This document shows positions 25,502-33,495 of a stretch of DNA of 51,806 nt, one piece after another. Numbering within the stretch: the first letter of the stretch is position 1; each line of letters begins with the position of its first letter. Source of the stretch: Polyangia bacterium (GTDB lineage: Bacteria > Myxococcota_A > Polyangia > Polyangiales > Sandaracinaceae); the NCBI GenBank assembly GCA_030426845.1, contig JAUHXR010000020.1:1-51806 (forward strand). Reading direction: 5' to 3'. Below the pieces are notes generated by a model. It did no database searches and was not told the DNA's origin. It saw only the letters and a list, made by a program, of their open reading frames with translations. A program made the position numbers and the translations under genes.

Positions 25502-25642
25502 ATGAAGGTCGATCCCCGCAACGAAGGCACCAGCACCGTCGACATGATCATGCTCTTCGGCATGGCCGGGGTCTTCTTCCTCCTCGGCGGCGCCATCTGG
25601 TACCTCGCCGAGATGACGACCGCGCTCGCGCACGGCGCCTGA
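25502..25642 (+). CDS. 46-residue single-pass membrane protein
   Basis: ATG 25502 with GAGG eight bases upstream opens a 46-codon ORF: a polar N-terminus (MKVDPRNEGTSTVD), one hydrophobic helix (MIMLFGMAGVFFLLGGAIWYL, residues about 15-35) and a short tail ATALAHGA-like. Codon use and start context look genuine. No family is recognised. It lies between the phosphatase and a second small membrane protein on the same strand. Confidence 0.6.
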   Translation: MKVDPRNEGTSTVDMIMLFGMAGVFFLLGGAIWYLAEMTTALAHGA

Positions 25643-25785
25643 GCGGCGCCTCCCTCGCACCACCTGCGTCCGGCCCCGAGGGTCGGCGACAGATTTGCGC
25701 GGCGGCTCTCACGCGCTCGCGCGGCGGCGTAGCAGCCGGCGGTGGCCTGCACCTTGCTCCTGTGGCGGAGCGAGGAGGTTCTGTA

Positions 25786-25983
25786 GTGGCCACTGCCGTC
25801 ATGCCCAAGTCCGCGGCCCGTCCCGCCGCCCCTGCGCGCGTCGCGAAGGCGGCGCCCCGCGCCCTGGTCGACAACAAGCGCGATGAGGACATGGCCAGCT
25901 TCGCGCCGGTCGTGTTCATGCCGGTCCTGCTGCTGGCCCTCGTCTTCGCGATCGCGTTCTGGCTGACCCCCGCGCTCCACTGA
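25786..25983 (+). CDS. 65-residue single-pass membrane protein
   Basis: GTG 25786 follows a near-perfect Shine-Dalgarno (GAGGAGG at 25772-25778, seven bases before). The first 40 residues are basic and Ala/Pro-rich (PKSAARPAAPARVAKAAPR), followed by NKRDEDMAS and a C-terminal transmembrane helix (APVVFMPVLLLALVFAIAFWL). The layout, a basic cytoplasmic tail and one C-terminal helix, suggests a tail-anchored accessory protein. GTG 25762 is an alternative start. Function unknown. Confidence 0.65.
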   Translation: MATAVMPKSAARPAAPARVAKAAPRALVDNKRDEDMASFAPVVFMPVLLLALVFAIAFWLTPALH

Positions 25984-25992
25984 TCCGTGCGC

Positions 25993-26098
25993 GCCGCTGA
26001 TCCGGGCGGTGCCGCTGGTCCGGCGCCGCTGGTCTGGTGCCGCTGGTCCGGTGCCGCTGATCCGGGCGGTGCCGCTGATCCGGGCGCCGCTGATCTCA
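25993..26098. repeat. Degenerate 14-18-bp tandem repeat (GCCGCTGRTC)
   Basis: Seven head-to-tail units, each beginning GCCGCTGATC or GCCGCTGGTC, of 14 to 18 bases, fill the gap between two convergent genes. Units 1 and 5 are identical over 18 bases. The unit length varies, so it is not coding. It may be a minisatellite formed by slippage. Confidence 0.8.
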
Positions 26099-26106
26099 GC
26101 GCGCGA

Positions 26107-27477
26107 TCACCACGTTCCGCTCATCGGCGACGTCTCGCTCCGTGAGAGCTGGCCGTCGCGCAGGCGGTAGCGCGAGAGGAAGTCCCACTCCCGTCCGGTC
26201 GGGTGGAAGTCCGCCCGCGCGCCGAGCGCGGTGTGGTGGCCGCCCTCGGTGGTGATCTGGACGAGCTGCGCCACCGTCCCGCCGACTTCGATCTGCCGCC
26301 GGGTGGCGAACGCCCCGAGCGGCTCGAGGCGCTCCGTCGAGGGCGCCCCGCTCGACGCCTCCAGGTGCGCGCGTAGGAGGTCGAGGGTGTCGTCGACCGC
26401 GAGCAGCCACCCGCCGCTCGGGCTGTTGTTGCGGCGCACCTCCCCGGGCACGCCCCAGGGGACGTACCCATCGCCGTCCACGTCGGGCGTCGGGGTGGGG
26501 AACCCGCGGCCGACGATGTAGTGGACCGGTAGCGGTCGCGGCGCCGACGCCCGGCACGCCGTTCGCCCCTCGAGCCCGCGCGCGGAGCCCTCGGCCATCG
26601 CCGAGACGACGACCGAGAAGGCCGCGATCCGCTCCAGCGTCGGGTAGCGCGGATCGCCGACCGAGCAGATCACCCGCAGCGTCATGTTGCCGCCGTTGCT
26701 GACCCCGCTGAGGTACACGCGCTCCGCGTCCAGCGGCACCTCCGGGGTGTCGAGGAGGGTGCGCAGCACGTGGTCGAGGAAGCCCAGGTCGTCCCGGTTC
26801 TGTGCGGTCGTGCCGAACCCCGGGGACGGGATCCTCCCGTCCTCCCAGTGCCGCTGACCGTCCTGGTCGACGCCCTCGGGGTAGACCACGATGGCCCGCT
26901 CGGCGGACCGCGCGCTCACCGCCTCGGGGTCGCAGGGCTCCCCGCTCGCGTCGACGAAGCCGGCCGGGTCGGCGAACGGGTCGAGCTGGCAGTCTCCCGC
27001 GTTGCGGGTCCAATCCAGCGGGGAGCCGGCCGCGAGGCGCGCGGTCTCGTGGAGCGTCAGCTGGCGCTCGAAGCTGCCGTAGCCGCCGTGGAGCTGGATC
27101 CAGACCGGGGCCGGTCCGGTGAGGTCGGGCGGGATGACCGCGTAGAAGGTGCGCGGGTGCGTGGCGCCCTCGAAGGTCTCCTCGGACTCGAAGCGCAGCA
27201 CCCGCCCCGCCGGCCAGAGGGCGGCACAGCGTGACGGTCGCAGGGTGCAGCTCGGCTCGGTCATCCCGACGAGACGAAAGTTGTCGAGCGGGCCAGGGCC
27301 GGCGTCCGCCTCCGGCGGGCCGGCGTCCACGGATCCCGCGTCGGTGTCGAGGCCCGCGTCGGAGCCCGGCGCCCCGGCGTCGCGCGAACCGGCGTCGCTC
27401 GCCGGAGGGGAGCCGCAGGCGGCGGCGAGGGTGGAGAACGCGAGCAGGAGGGAGGGGCCCGGGAGTCGTCGGCGCAT
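26107..27477 (-). CDS. Secreted alpha/beta-hydrolase lipoprotein
   Basis: 456-residue lipoprotein (lipobox LAAAC, Cys21) with a DAG-repeat linker (28-62). The rest is an alpha/beta hydrolase related to LpqC/PHB-depolymerase-type esterases: oxyanion loop WIQLHGGYGS (127-135), nucleophile in YLSGVSNGGNM (Ser260), and a C-terminal His in TTEGGHHTALG. Substrate is unknown; an extracellular ester or polyester is likely. It is divergent from a second secreted esterase at 27659, with a dyad operator between them. Confidence 0.8.
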   Translation of the reverse strand: MRRRLPGPSLLLAFSTLAAACGSPPASDAGSRDAGAPGSDAGLDTDAGSVDAGPPEADAGPGPLDNFRLVGMTEPSCTLRPSRCAALWPAGRVLRFESEETFEGATHPRTFYAVIPPDLTGPAPVWIQLHGGYGSFERQLTLHETARLAAGSPLDWTRNAGDCQLDPFADPAGFVDASGEPCDPEAVSARSAERAIVVYPEGVDQDGQRHWEDGRIPSPGFGTTAQNRDDLGFLDHVLRTLLDTPEVPLDAERVYLSGVSNGGNMTLRVICSVGDPRYPTLERIAAFSVVVSAMAEGSARGLEGRTACRASAPRPLPVHYIVGRGFPTPTPDVDGDGYVPWGVPGEVRRNNSPSGGWLLAVDDTLDLLRAHLEASSGAPSTERLEPLGAFATRRQIEVGGTVAQLVQITTEGGHHTALGARADFHPTGREWDFLSRYRLRDGQLSRSETSPMSGTW

Positions 27478-27547
27478 GGGCTCCCCTCACTGCAATCACC
27501 TCGCCAGGGCGACGGTCGGCGGGCCGGTGGCGAGCGGTCGTCAGGCG

Positions 27548-27567
27548 GTGTGGACGACGATCCACAC
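27548..27567. promoter_or_regulatory. GTGTGGA-N6-TCCACAC dyad, candidate operator
   Basis: Perfect 7-bp inverted repeat with a 6-base spacer (CGACGA) in the 181-base region between two divergent esterase genes. Size and symmetry fit a dimeric regulator site. Confidence 0.5.
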
Positions 27568-27658
27568 AGTGCCGCGAGCCGTCTTCGGGGCGCCGTCCGC
27601 GACCTGACCTCGGGCCGGTCCACGCGGGCTGGATCGCTTCTTGAGCATGGGACCGCTC

Positions 27659-29341
27659 ATGCACCACACGACTCTGCGCTGCTCGATCCTGGTCCTCCTC
27701 TGCTTCGGCTGCGACGGGACCGCGTCGTCCGACGACGCCGGCCCGCCCGCGCTGGGGGTGGACGCGGGAGCTCCCTCTGGCGACGCCGGCGAGCCCGCCG
27801 TGGGCGACGACGCGGGCCCCCCGCCCGGGAGCGACGCGGGGCCCCGGGTGGACGCGGGCGTGCTCACCGGAGACCCCGAGGTCTCGGCGGCGGCGGGCAC
27901 CTTCCGCGGCCGGCGCGACGTCGACGTCGACGTGTTCCTCGGCATCCCCTACGCGGAGTCGACGGCGGGCGCGCGCCGCTTCACCCGGCCGGTCGCGCGC
28001 GCGCCGATCCCGTTCCTCGACGCGACCGAGCAGGGACCGGGCTGCCCGCGTCGCGACCGACGCGGGGCGATCACGGGCGTCGAGGACTGCCTCGAGCTCA
28101 ACGTGTGGCGGCCGGTCGACGCGCTCAGCGCGCCGCGCGACGTGATGGTGTTCATCCACGGTGGCGCGTTCATCACCGGGACGGCCAACGACCCGATCTA
28201 CCAGGCCGAGGATCTCGCGCGCGAGGGCGTGGTCGTGGTCACGATCGAGTACCGGATCGGCGCGCTCGGCTGGCTCGTCGCCGACGAGCTCTTCGCCGAG
28301 GACCCCGAAGGGCTCGCGGGCAACTACGGCCTGCGCGACGTGATGCTCGCGCTCCGCTGGGTCCAGGAGAACATCGCCGCCTTCGGGGGGAACCCCGGCA
28401 ACGTCACGGTCTTCGGAGAGTCGGCCGGCGCGATGGTGATCTGCGGTCTCCTCGCGACCCCGAGCTCCGATGGCCTCTACCACCGGGCGATCATGGAGAG
28501 CGCGGCCGGCTGCCAGCCGCCCGAGCGGGCGGAGTCGCTCACCACCGGGTCCGCGATCGTCGCCGCCGCCGGGTGCGCGGGCGCCCCCTCGCCGATCGCG
28601 TGCATGCGAGGGCTGGCTCCCACGGCGCTGCTCGACGCGGCGGAGGCCTACACCGGAGGCCTCATGGACCACCCGCGCATGCGGCCGTTCGCGGACGGAA
28701 CGTTCCTGCGCTCACGCAGCGTCGCGTCGCCGGCCGGCGTTCATGTTCCTCTCCTCGTGGGAACCAACCTCAACGAGGGCGACGGGTTCGTGTCGCGCAG
28801 CGGCGGCGACATCCAGACCGCGGCGGACTTCCAGGCCTACCTGGCCGACCAGTACGGCGCGCAGGCCTCGGCGGTCGCCGCGCTCTACCCGCCGCTGTCG
28901 TCGCGCTCGTCGACCGCGGAGGTGCAGGCGGTGCTCGGATCGCTGTGGACGGACATGGGCTTTCGGTGCGCGGCGATCAACCTCGCCCAGACCCACACCA
29001 CCCTCGGCCCGCGGACCTACCTCTTCGAGTTCCGGCGCCAGCTCGCGCTCTTCCCGGGCACGCCGCCGCTGGCGGCCCACGGCTACGAGCTGTTCTACGT
29101 GTTCAACCACTTCCCCGGGCTCTACCGCCCGGACATGGACGACAACGCGCTCAGCGCGGACATGCAGTCCATCTGGGTCGACTTCGCGCAGACCGCGGAC
29201 ATCGACGCGACCGTGCCGGCGTTCAACCCCGGCGCGCCGCGTCGCCTCGTCCTCGACGCGCCGGTCTCCTCCGACGACCCCTCGACCGACGTGGCCCGCT
29301 GCGACGCCCTCGCCGCGCTCGGTCTGAGGTTCGGGACCTGA
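27659..29341 (+). CDS. Type-B carboxylesterase lipoprotein
   Basis: 560 residues from ATG 27659: signal peptide LRCSILVLLCFGC with lipobox Cys18, a DAG-rich linker (25-67), then a full type-B carboxylesterase. Motifs: EDCLELNVWRP, oxyanion FIHGGAFITG, nucleophile VFGESAGAM (Ser255), acid in VGTNLNEGD, and His in HGYELFYVFNHFP. All triad residues are present, so it should hydrolyse carboxylic esters outside the cell. TTG 27641 and ATG 27647 are alternative starts. It is divergent from another secreted hydrolase. Confidence 0.92.
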   Translation: MHHTTLRCSILVLLCFGCDGTASSDDAGPPALGVDAGAPSGDAGEPAVGDDAGPPPGSDAGPRVDAGVLTGDPEVSAAAGTFRGRRDVDVDVFLGIPYAESTAGARRFTRPVARAPIPFLDATEQGPGCPRRDRRGAITGVEDCLELNVWRPVDALSAPRDVMVFIHGGAFITGTANDPIYQAEDLAREGVVVVTIEYRIGALGWLVADELFAEDPEGLAGNYGLRDVMLALRWVQENIAAFGGNPGNVTVFGESAGAMVICGLLATPSSDGLYHRAIMESAAGCQPPERAESLTTGSAIVAAAGCAGAPSPIACMRGLAPTALLDAAEAYTGGLMDHPRMRPFADGTFLRSRSVASPAGVHVPLLVGTNLNEGDGFVSRSGGDIQTAADFQAYLADQYGAQASAVAALYPPLSSRSSTAEVQAVLGSLWTDMGFRCAAINLAQTHTTLGPRTYLFEFRRQLALFPGTPPLAAHGYELFYVFNHFPGLYRPDMDDNALSADMQSIWVDFAQTADIDATVPAFNPGAPRRLVLDAPVSSDDPSTDVARCDALAALGLRFGT

Positions 29342-29353
29342 GGCGGGTGTAGA

Positions 29354-30946
29354 ATGACCCGCATGAGGCTCGCGAGCTGTTGGGTGGGCGTCGTGCTGCT
29401 CGGCTGCGCTCCCTCGCTGGACTGGTCGGTCGACTCGACCTGCGAGGGGGCGTCGGTCGCGGTGGCGATCGAGAGCGGGGACTGCGGCAGCGCGTCGGGC
29501 GTGCCCGGCGTCGCGTTCACCGATGTGCAGGACCCCATGGCGCGGGCGATGGCGAGCTTCGGTGAACAGGACACGGGGCGTCAGTGCTTCGAGACGTTCG
29601 CCTACCACATGGGACGGCGCGACGACCTGAACGGCCACCAGTGCAGGGTGGCGGCCGCCGACATCCGCACGCTGCTCCTGCCGGATGACCGGGGACAGCA
29701 CCAGTCCGCGCTCGAGTGCGCGACCGAGCCTCCCGGCCAGGGGGCCGGCCCGCCCCTCCATGACGCGCTCCTTCGCAACGTCGTGGGCTGCTGCCCCGAG
29801 TGCGACGTTGCTCGATGCGTGTGCTCGGGCGGATGCGATTTCATGGCGCCCGCCGATCCCCCGACCGAAGAGTCCGACCTCCGCGCCGACCACTGCGCGG
29901 CCGCCTGTCAGCCACCCGTCCGCGTTCGAAGTCTGGTCGCTACCGACACGTTCGTCTGCGGAGCGGCGCTCGACGGTCGCGGGATCTGGTGCTGGGGGCG
30001 CGGCGGACCGCCCACCATCGCGGCCGCGCTGGAGGGCAGCGGCGGCGCGGCGGTCCACGTCCCGATCGAGTCATTGTCCGCCGGCTCGATGCTGACCTCG
30101 GAGGTCCTGCTCAAGCTCGACGCCGAGGGCGAGCGCCTCTGCTTCGGCAGTGACCTCGGGCCGGAGTGCGTCGACGAGGGGGTGGTGGCGACCGGGGTGT
30201 CGGGCATCGGCACGCCGTCTCACATCGCGGTGACCGGTGACAGGTTGTGTTTCGGGGAGACTCAGGTGTACTGCGTCAACGCGTTCGCGCCTGGCTCCCC
30301 GATCGAGATCGGGCTCCGGACGCGCGGGACCTCCCGGATCGTCGGCTCGCAGGGGAGCGTCTGCGCCATCGTGGGTGGCGAGGTCCTGTGCGGCGGCTCG
30401 GATTGCGACTCGCCGTCGATGGGTCGGGCCAGACTCTGTCCGATGCGGCAGCTCACGCTGCCCGAGCCACCCGAAGCCCGCGAGCAGAATCCGGTGCCCC
30501 AGGTCGCGATCCGTCTCGCCGCCGGCTGGGGTCGCGCTTGTGTGGTCCTCGGGAGCCGAGATCTCGCGTGCTGGGATCTCACCGACCCCACCGCGCAGCC
30601 CGCGCGGGTTACCTGGGATCGGCCCGGGCCGCTGAACGCCCTCGACGTGTCGGTGGGGGAGTCGCACCTCTGCTTTCGTTCCGCGGATTCGAAGCGGGTC
30701 GAGTGCGGCGCGCTCGTCCGCGAAGGCGCCGGCTACCGTCTAGAGAACCCGCAGCTCGTGGAGAGTCGACCGGTTCGAGAGATCTTGGCCGGTCCTGACG
30801 GTCTCAGCTGCGTCGTGCGCCAGGAGGACGACCAGGTCGTCTGCCAGTACCCGCCGGGGCTGAGCGTGGGCGAAGACCCGACCCTGCTCGGCCTGCGCAA
30901 CACCCGAGACCTGCCGACCGATCCCTTCCGCCCGGTGTGCCCGTGA
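29354..30946 (+). CDS. Cys-rich lipoprotein with RCC1-like repeats
   Basis: 530-residue lipoprotein (lipobox VLLGC near residue 18). The first about 190 residues are Cys-rich (CEGAS, GCCPECDVARCVCSGGC) with unknown fold. The C-terminal 340 residues show a recurring pattern of about 50 residues in which a Cys and Trp/Phe-Gly follow each other (FVCGAALDGRGIWCWGRGG, RLCFGSDLGPECV, RLCFGETQVYCV, SVCAIVGGEVLCGG, RACVVLGSRDLACW, HLCFRSADSKRVECG). This resembles degenerate RCC1-type beta-propeller blades, as in many myxobacterial surface proteins. ATG 29354 or 29363 starts it. The stop overlaps the next GTG. Ligand unknown. Confidence 0.65.
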   Translation: MTRMRLASCWVGVVLLGCAPSLDWSVDSTCEGASVAVAIESGDCGSASGVPGVAFTDVQDPMARAMASFGEQDTGRQCFETFAYHMGRRDDLNGHQCRVAAADIRTLLLPDDRGQHQSALECATEPPGQGAGPPLHDALLRNVVGCCPECDVARCVCSGGCDFMAPADPPTEESDLRADHCAAACQPPVRVRSLVATDTFVCGAALDGRGIWCWGRGGPPTIAAALEGSGGAAVHVPIESLSAGSMLTSEVLLKLDAEGERLCFGSDLGPECVDEGVVATGVSGIGTPSHIAVTGDRLCFGETQVYCVNAFAPGSPIEIGLRTRGTSRIVGSQGSVCAIVGGEVLCGGSDCDSPSMGRARLCPMRQLTLPEPPEAREQNPVPQVAIRLAAGWGRACVVLGSRDLACWDLTDPTAQPARVTWDRPGPLNALDVSVGESHLCFRSADSKRVECGALVREGAGYRLENPQLVESRPVREILAGPDGLSCVVRQEDDQVVCQYPPGLSVGEDPTLLGLRNTRDLPTDPFRPVCP

Positions 30947-31782
30947 CGCGCGCCATCGCCATGGGTGTCACGCTCGCGCTCTGCCTCGCCACCGGCGTCG
31001 CGAGCGCGCAGGAGGACGCCGGATCCCTCGAGGCTCCGGCCGAGCCCCGTGGCGAGCCGCCGCCGCGGGCGCGCATCCGACATGCGATTGAACAAGGCGA
31101 CTTGACGACCGCCAACACGCTCCTCGACGCCGCGATGCGGGCCGAGACGATGACCCGCGACGAGCTCGCCGAGCTGATCGCGCTGCGGGCGCTCCTCGCC
31201 TACGCCGACGATCGGCTCGGGGTCCTCGAGGAGTCGCTCGCGGGGATCGCGACGCTGACCCCGCCGGGGTGGCTGCTCGACGGCTTCCCGCCGCCGGTGC
31301 GCGCGCGCCTCGCCGAGGTCCGCGCCGCGTCGTCCCCCGTGCGGCTCGAGCTCGAGCTGGCGAGCGAGGTGGTGGACGGCGAGCGCCGCGCTCGGGTCGT
31401 CACCTCGGTCGCGGACGACCCGGGGCGGCTGGTGCGCGACGTCGAGGTCCGCCTCGCGGTGGGTGACGGACCGCTCGCCAGCGTCGAGCCAGGCGCGACG
31501 CTCTCGCTCGGCGATCCGCACCGCGACGTGGTCGTCCGCTACGCCCTCGAGGGCCGCGGCCTCGGCGGGGCCTCGATCGCGACCCGCGGGGACGACGGCG
31601 CGCCGGAGCGGCTCTCGCTCGCCGGGCTCCCGGTCGACGACACGTTCCTCCACGTCGCGCTCGTCACGATCGGCGCGGTCCTGGTGGCGGGTGCGGTCGC
31701 GTTCGGGCTGGCCTACGCGTTCACCGACGAGTTCACGCAGGGGCGCCCTACCGACGTCAACCTCGATTGCTGCGGGATGTAG
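30943..31782 (+). CDS. Exported protein with C-terminal TM helix
   Basis: 279 residues. A signal peptide (AMGVTLALCLATGVASAQ), a helical region about 30-110 (ARIRHAIEQGDLTTANTLLDAAM, tetratricopeptide-like), a beta-rich middle and one TM helix near the C-terminus (TIGAVLVAGAVAFGLAYAF, about 240-260). This layout, with the helix followed by a short tail, is common beside myxobacterial Ser/Thr kinases with PEGA-like domains. GTG 30943 overlaps the previous stop; GTG 30937 is possible. It ends three bases before the convergent kinase gene. Function unknown. Confidence 0.6.
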   Translation: MTRAIAMGVTLALCLATGVASAQEDAGSLEAPAEPRGEPPPRARIRHAIEQGDLTTANTLLDAAMRAETMTRDELAELIALRALLAYADDRLGVLEESLAGIATLTPPGWLLDGFPPPVRARLAEVRAASSPVRLELELASEVVDGERRARVVTSVADDPGRLVRDVEVRLAVGDGPLASVEPGATLSLGDPHRDVVVRYALEGRGLGGASIATRGDDGAPERLSLAGLPVDDTFLHVALVTIGAVLVAGAVAFGLAYAFTDEFTQGRPTDVNLDCCGM

Positions 31783-31785
31783 AGC

Positions 31786-33411
31786 TCAGCGGCGAGGCAC
31801 GTTGGCCTGGCCGTTCGCGGGCACCGTGACCTCGGCCTCGCCCAGGACCACCGCGGGGCCCGCGAGCGGCTCGCCGGCCGTCACGTAGTAGACGCGGTGC
31901 GCGCCCGCGGGCAGGCGCACGCGACGCGGACCGAACACGGCGTCCGCCCGACTCGCGCATCGACGGTCCACGCACACCGCGACCCCGCTCGGGACGAAGA
32001 GATGACCATGGCCCTGCTGCGGCGGCTCTGGTGCTGGCGTCGGCCTCCCCCCGTCACGCCGCGGGACAGGACGGGGTCGCGGGGCGTCGCGCGCCCCCGC
32101 GTCGACGCGCGGCAGGCTCGGGTCGGTCGGCCCCGCTTCGACGACTCCTCCATCGAGGTCGCTGGCGTCGAGGTCGCCGGCGTCGAGGTCGCCGGCGTCG
32201 AGGTCACCGGCGTCGAGGTCACCCGCGTCGAGGTCACCGGCGTCCGCCGCGCGCGCGACCACGGGGGTCTCGACGTCGTCGTCGGCCATCGAGGCGACCC
32301 CGAGCACCGCGCCGACGCCGGCGAGCGCCGATACGGCCGCGGCGATCCACAGCCCGACCCCGCGCGGCCGCAGCGTCGGCGTCGCCACCGCGGCCTCGGG
32401 CGGCGCGTCGGCGCGGTCCTCCGTCGGGGTGGCCGAGCTCGGCGTGGTCGGCGGCGGAGGGCTCGACACGCGCGAGGGCGCGAGGTCGCCGAGCGTCTCC
32501 TCGAGGTAGGCGACGATCTCACGTCGCGACATCAGCCCGCCGAAGGGAGTCAGCGCCTGCTGCAGTCGATCAGCGAGCGCCTTCGCGTCGGGCAACCGCT
32601 GGTCCACGTCGCGCCGCAGAGCGTCGAGCACCGCCTCGGTCGGGTAGCCCGCGAGCTCGGGCCTCACCGCGTCGACGCGCTGAACCGGGAGGCGCTCGAC
32701 CGCGATGATCGTCTCGGGCTGGGTGTCGCGGCGGAAGAGCGGCCGCAACGTGAGCAGCTCGTAGAGCACCACCCCGAGCGACCACACGTCCGAGCGACGC
32801 TCCGCGCGCCCGTGGAGCTGCTCGGGAGGCATGTACGAGAACTTCCCCTTGACCTCCCCGGTGCTCGAGACATGGAGCCGGTCGCGCGCCTTGGCGATCC
32901 CGAAGTCGAGGACCTTCACCTGCCCGTCGTGGGTGAGGAAGAGGTTCGAGGGCGAGATGTCGCGGTGGACGATCTCGAGCGCCGAGCCGTCGTCGCCGCG
33001 CGCCTCGTGGGCCGCGTGAAGGCCCTCGGCCGCCTCGGCGATCACCGTGCACACGAAGCGAAACCACTGCGGGTCCGACGGGGAGCGCCGCGCGAGCCGC
33101 ACCAGGATGCGCTGCAGCGTCACGCCCGAGAGCAGCTCCATCGCGATGAACGCCTCGCCCTCGCTCTCGCCGTAGTCGAGGACCTTGCAGACGTTCGGGT
33201 GGTCGATGCGCGCGACGATCCGCGCCTCGTCGAGGAACATCGCGCGGAAGCTCTGGTCCTTGGCGAGGTGCGGGTGGATCCGCTTCAGCGCGACGCGCCG
33301 CTCGACCGGGCCGGTCACCCGCGCGAGGAACACCGTCGCCATCCCGCCCGAGGCGAGCTCGCGGAGGAGCTCGTAGCGCGCGCCCTCGGAGCGGATGACG
33401 GTGCCTGTCAT
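31786..33411 (-). CDS. Hanks-type Ser/Thr protein kinase with VNTR linker
   Basis: 541-residue transmembrane kinase. Kinase domain 13-300: glycine loop ELASGGMATVFLA, Lys43 (VALKRIHPH), catalytic loop IVHRDISPSNLF (Asp151), DFG at 169-171, and the activation segment ending MPPEQLHGR. A Pro/Thr linker, one TM helix (about 349-370), and an extracytoplasmic part with a DAGDL tandem repeat (about 385-420) follow. The C-terminal block HLFVPSGVAVCVDRRC...RVRLPAGAHRVYYV is PEGA-like. It phosphorylates Ser/Thr targets in response to envelope signals. The FHA-domain activator gene at 33496 is divergent and could be a substrate or effector. Confidence 0.93.
   Translation of the reverse strand: MTGTVIRSEGARYELLRELASGGMATVFLARVTGPVERRVALKRIHPHLAKDQSFRAMFLDEARIVARIDHPNVCKVLDYGESEGEAFIAMELLSGVTLQRILVRLARRSPSDPQWFRFVCTVIAEAAEGLHAAHEARGDDGSALEIVHRDISPSNLFLTHDGQVKVLDFGIAKARDRLHVSSTGEVKGKFSYMPPEQLHGRAERRSDVWSLGVVLYELLTLRPLFRRDTQPETIIAVERLPVQRVDAVRPELAGYPTEAVLDALRRDVDQRLPDAKALADRLQQALTPFGGLMSRREIVAYLEETLGDLAPSRVSSPPPPTTPSSATPTEDRADAPPEAAVATPTLRPRGVGLWIAAAVSALAGVGAVLGVASMADDDVETPVVARAADAGDLDAGDLDAGDLDAGDLDAGDLDASDLDGGVVEAGPTDPSLPRVDAGARDAPRPRPVPRRDGGRPTPAPEPPQQGHGHLFVPSGVAVCVDRRCASRADAVFGPRRVRLPAGAHRVYYVTAGEPLAGPAVVLGEAEVTVPANGQANVPRR
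32154..32250 (-). repeat. 15-bp tandem repeat (DAGDL) inside kinase gene
   Basis: Six 15-base units plus flanking partial ones (plus-strand unit close to GAGGTCGCCGGCGTC) encode the pentapeptide Asp-Ala-Gly-Asp-Leu in the extracytoplasmic linker of the kinase. The unit keeps the frame, so the number can vary between strains. Confidence 0.88.
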
Positions 33412-33495
33412 TCGACGACGACGAGCCTACCAACTTCGACGCACCAAGTTCGACGCGCAGGCTCTCGGTCGCGGGCGCGGTGCTATCTTCGAGCC

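Noticed and set aside
25993-26098. CRISPR-like or iteron origin
   Set aside because: Units are contiguous with no unique spacers, and no replication gene is nearby.
32154-32250. CRISPR-like array
   Set aside because: Units are 15 bp, contiguous, without spacers and in frame with the kinase; they are a coding tandem repeat.
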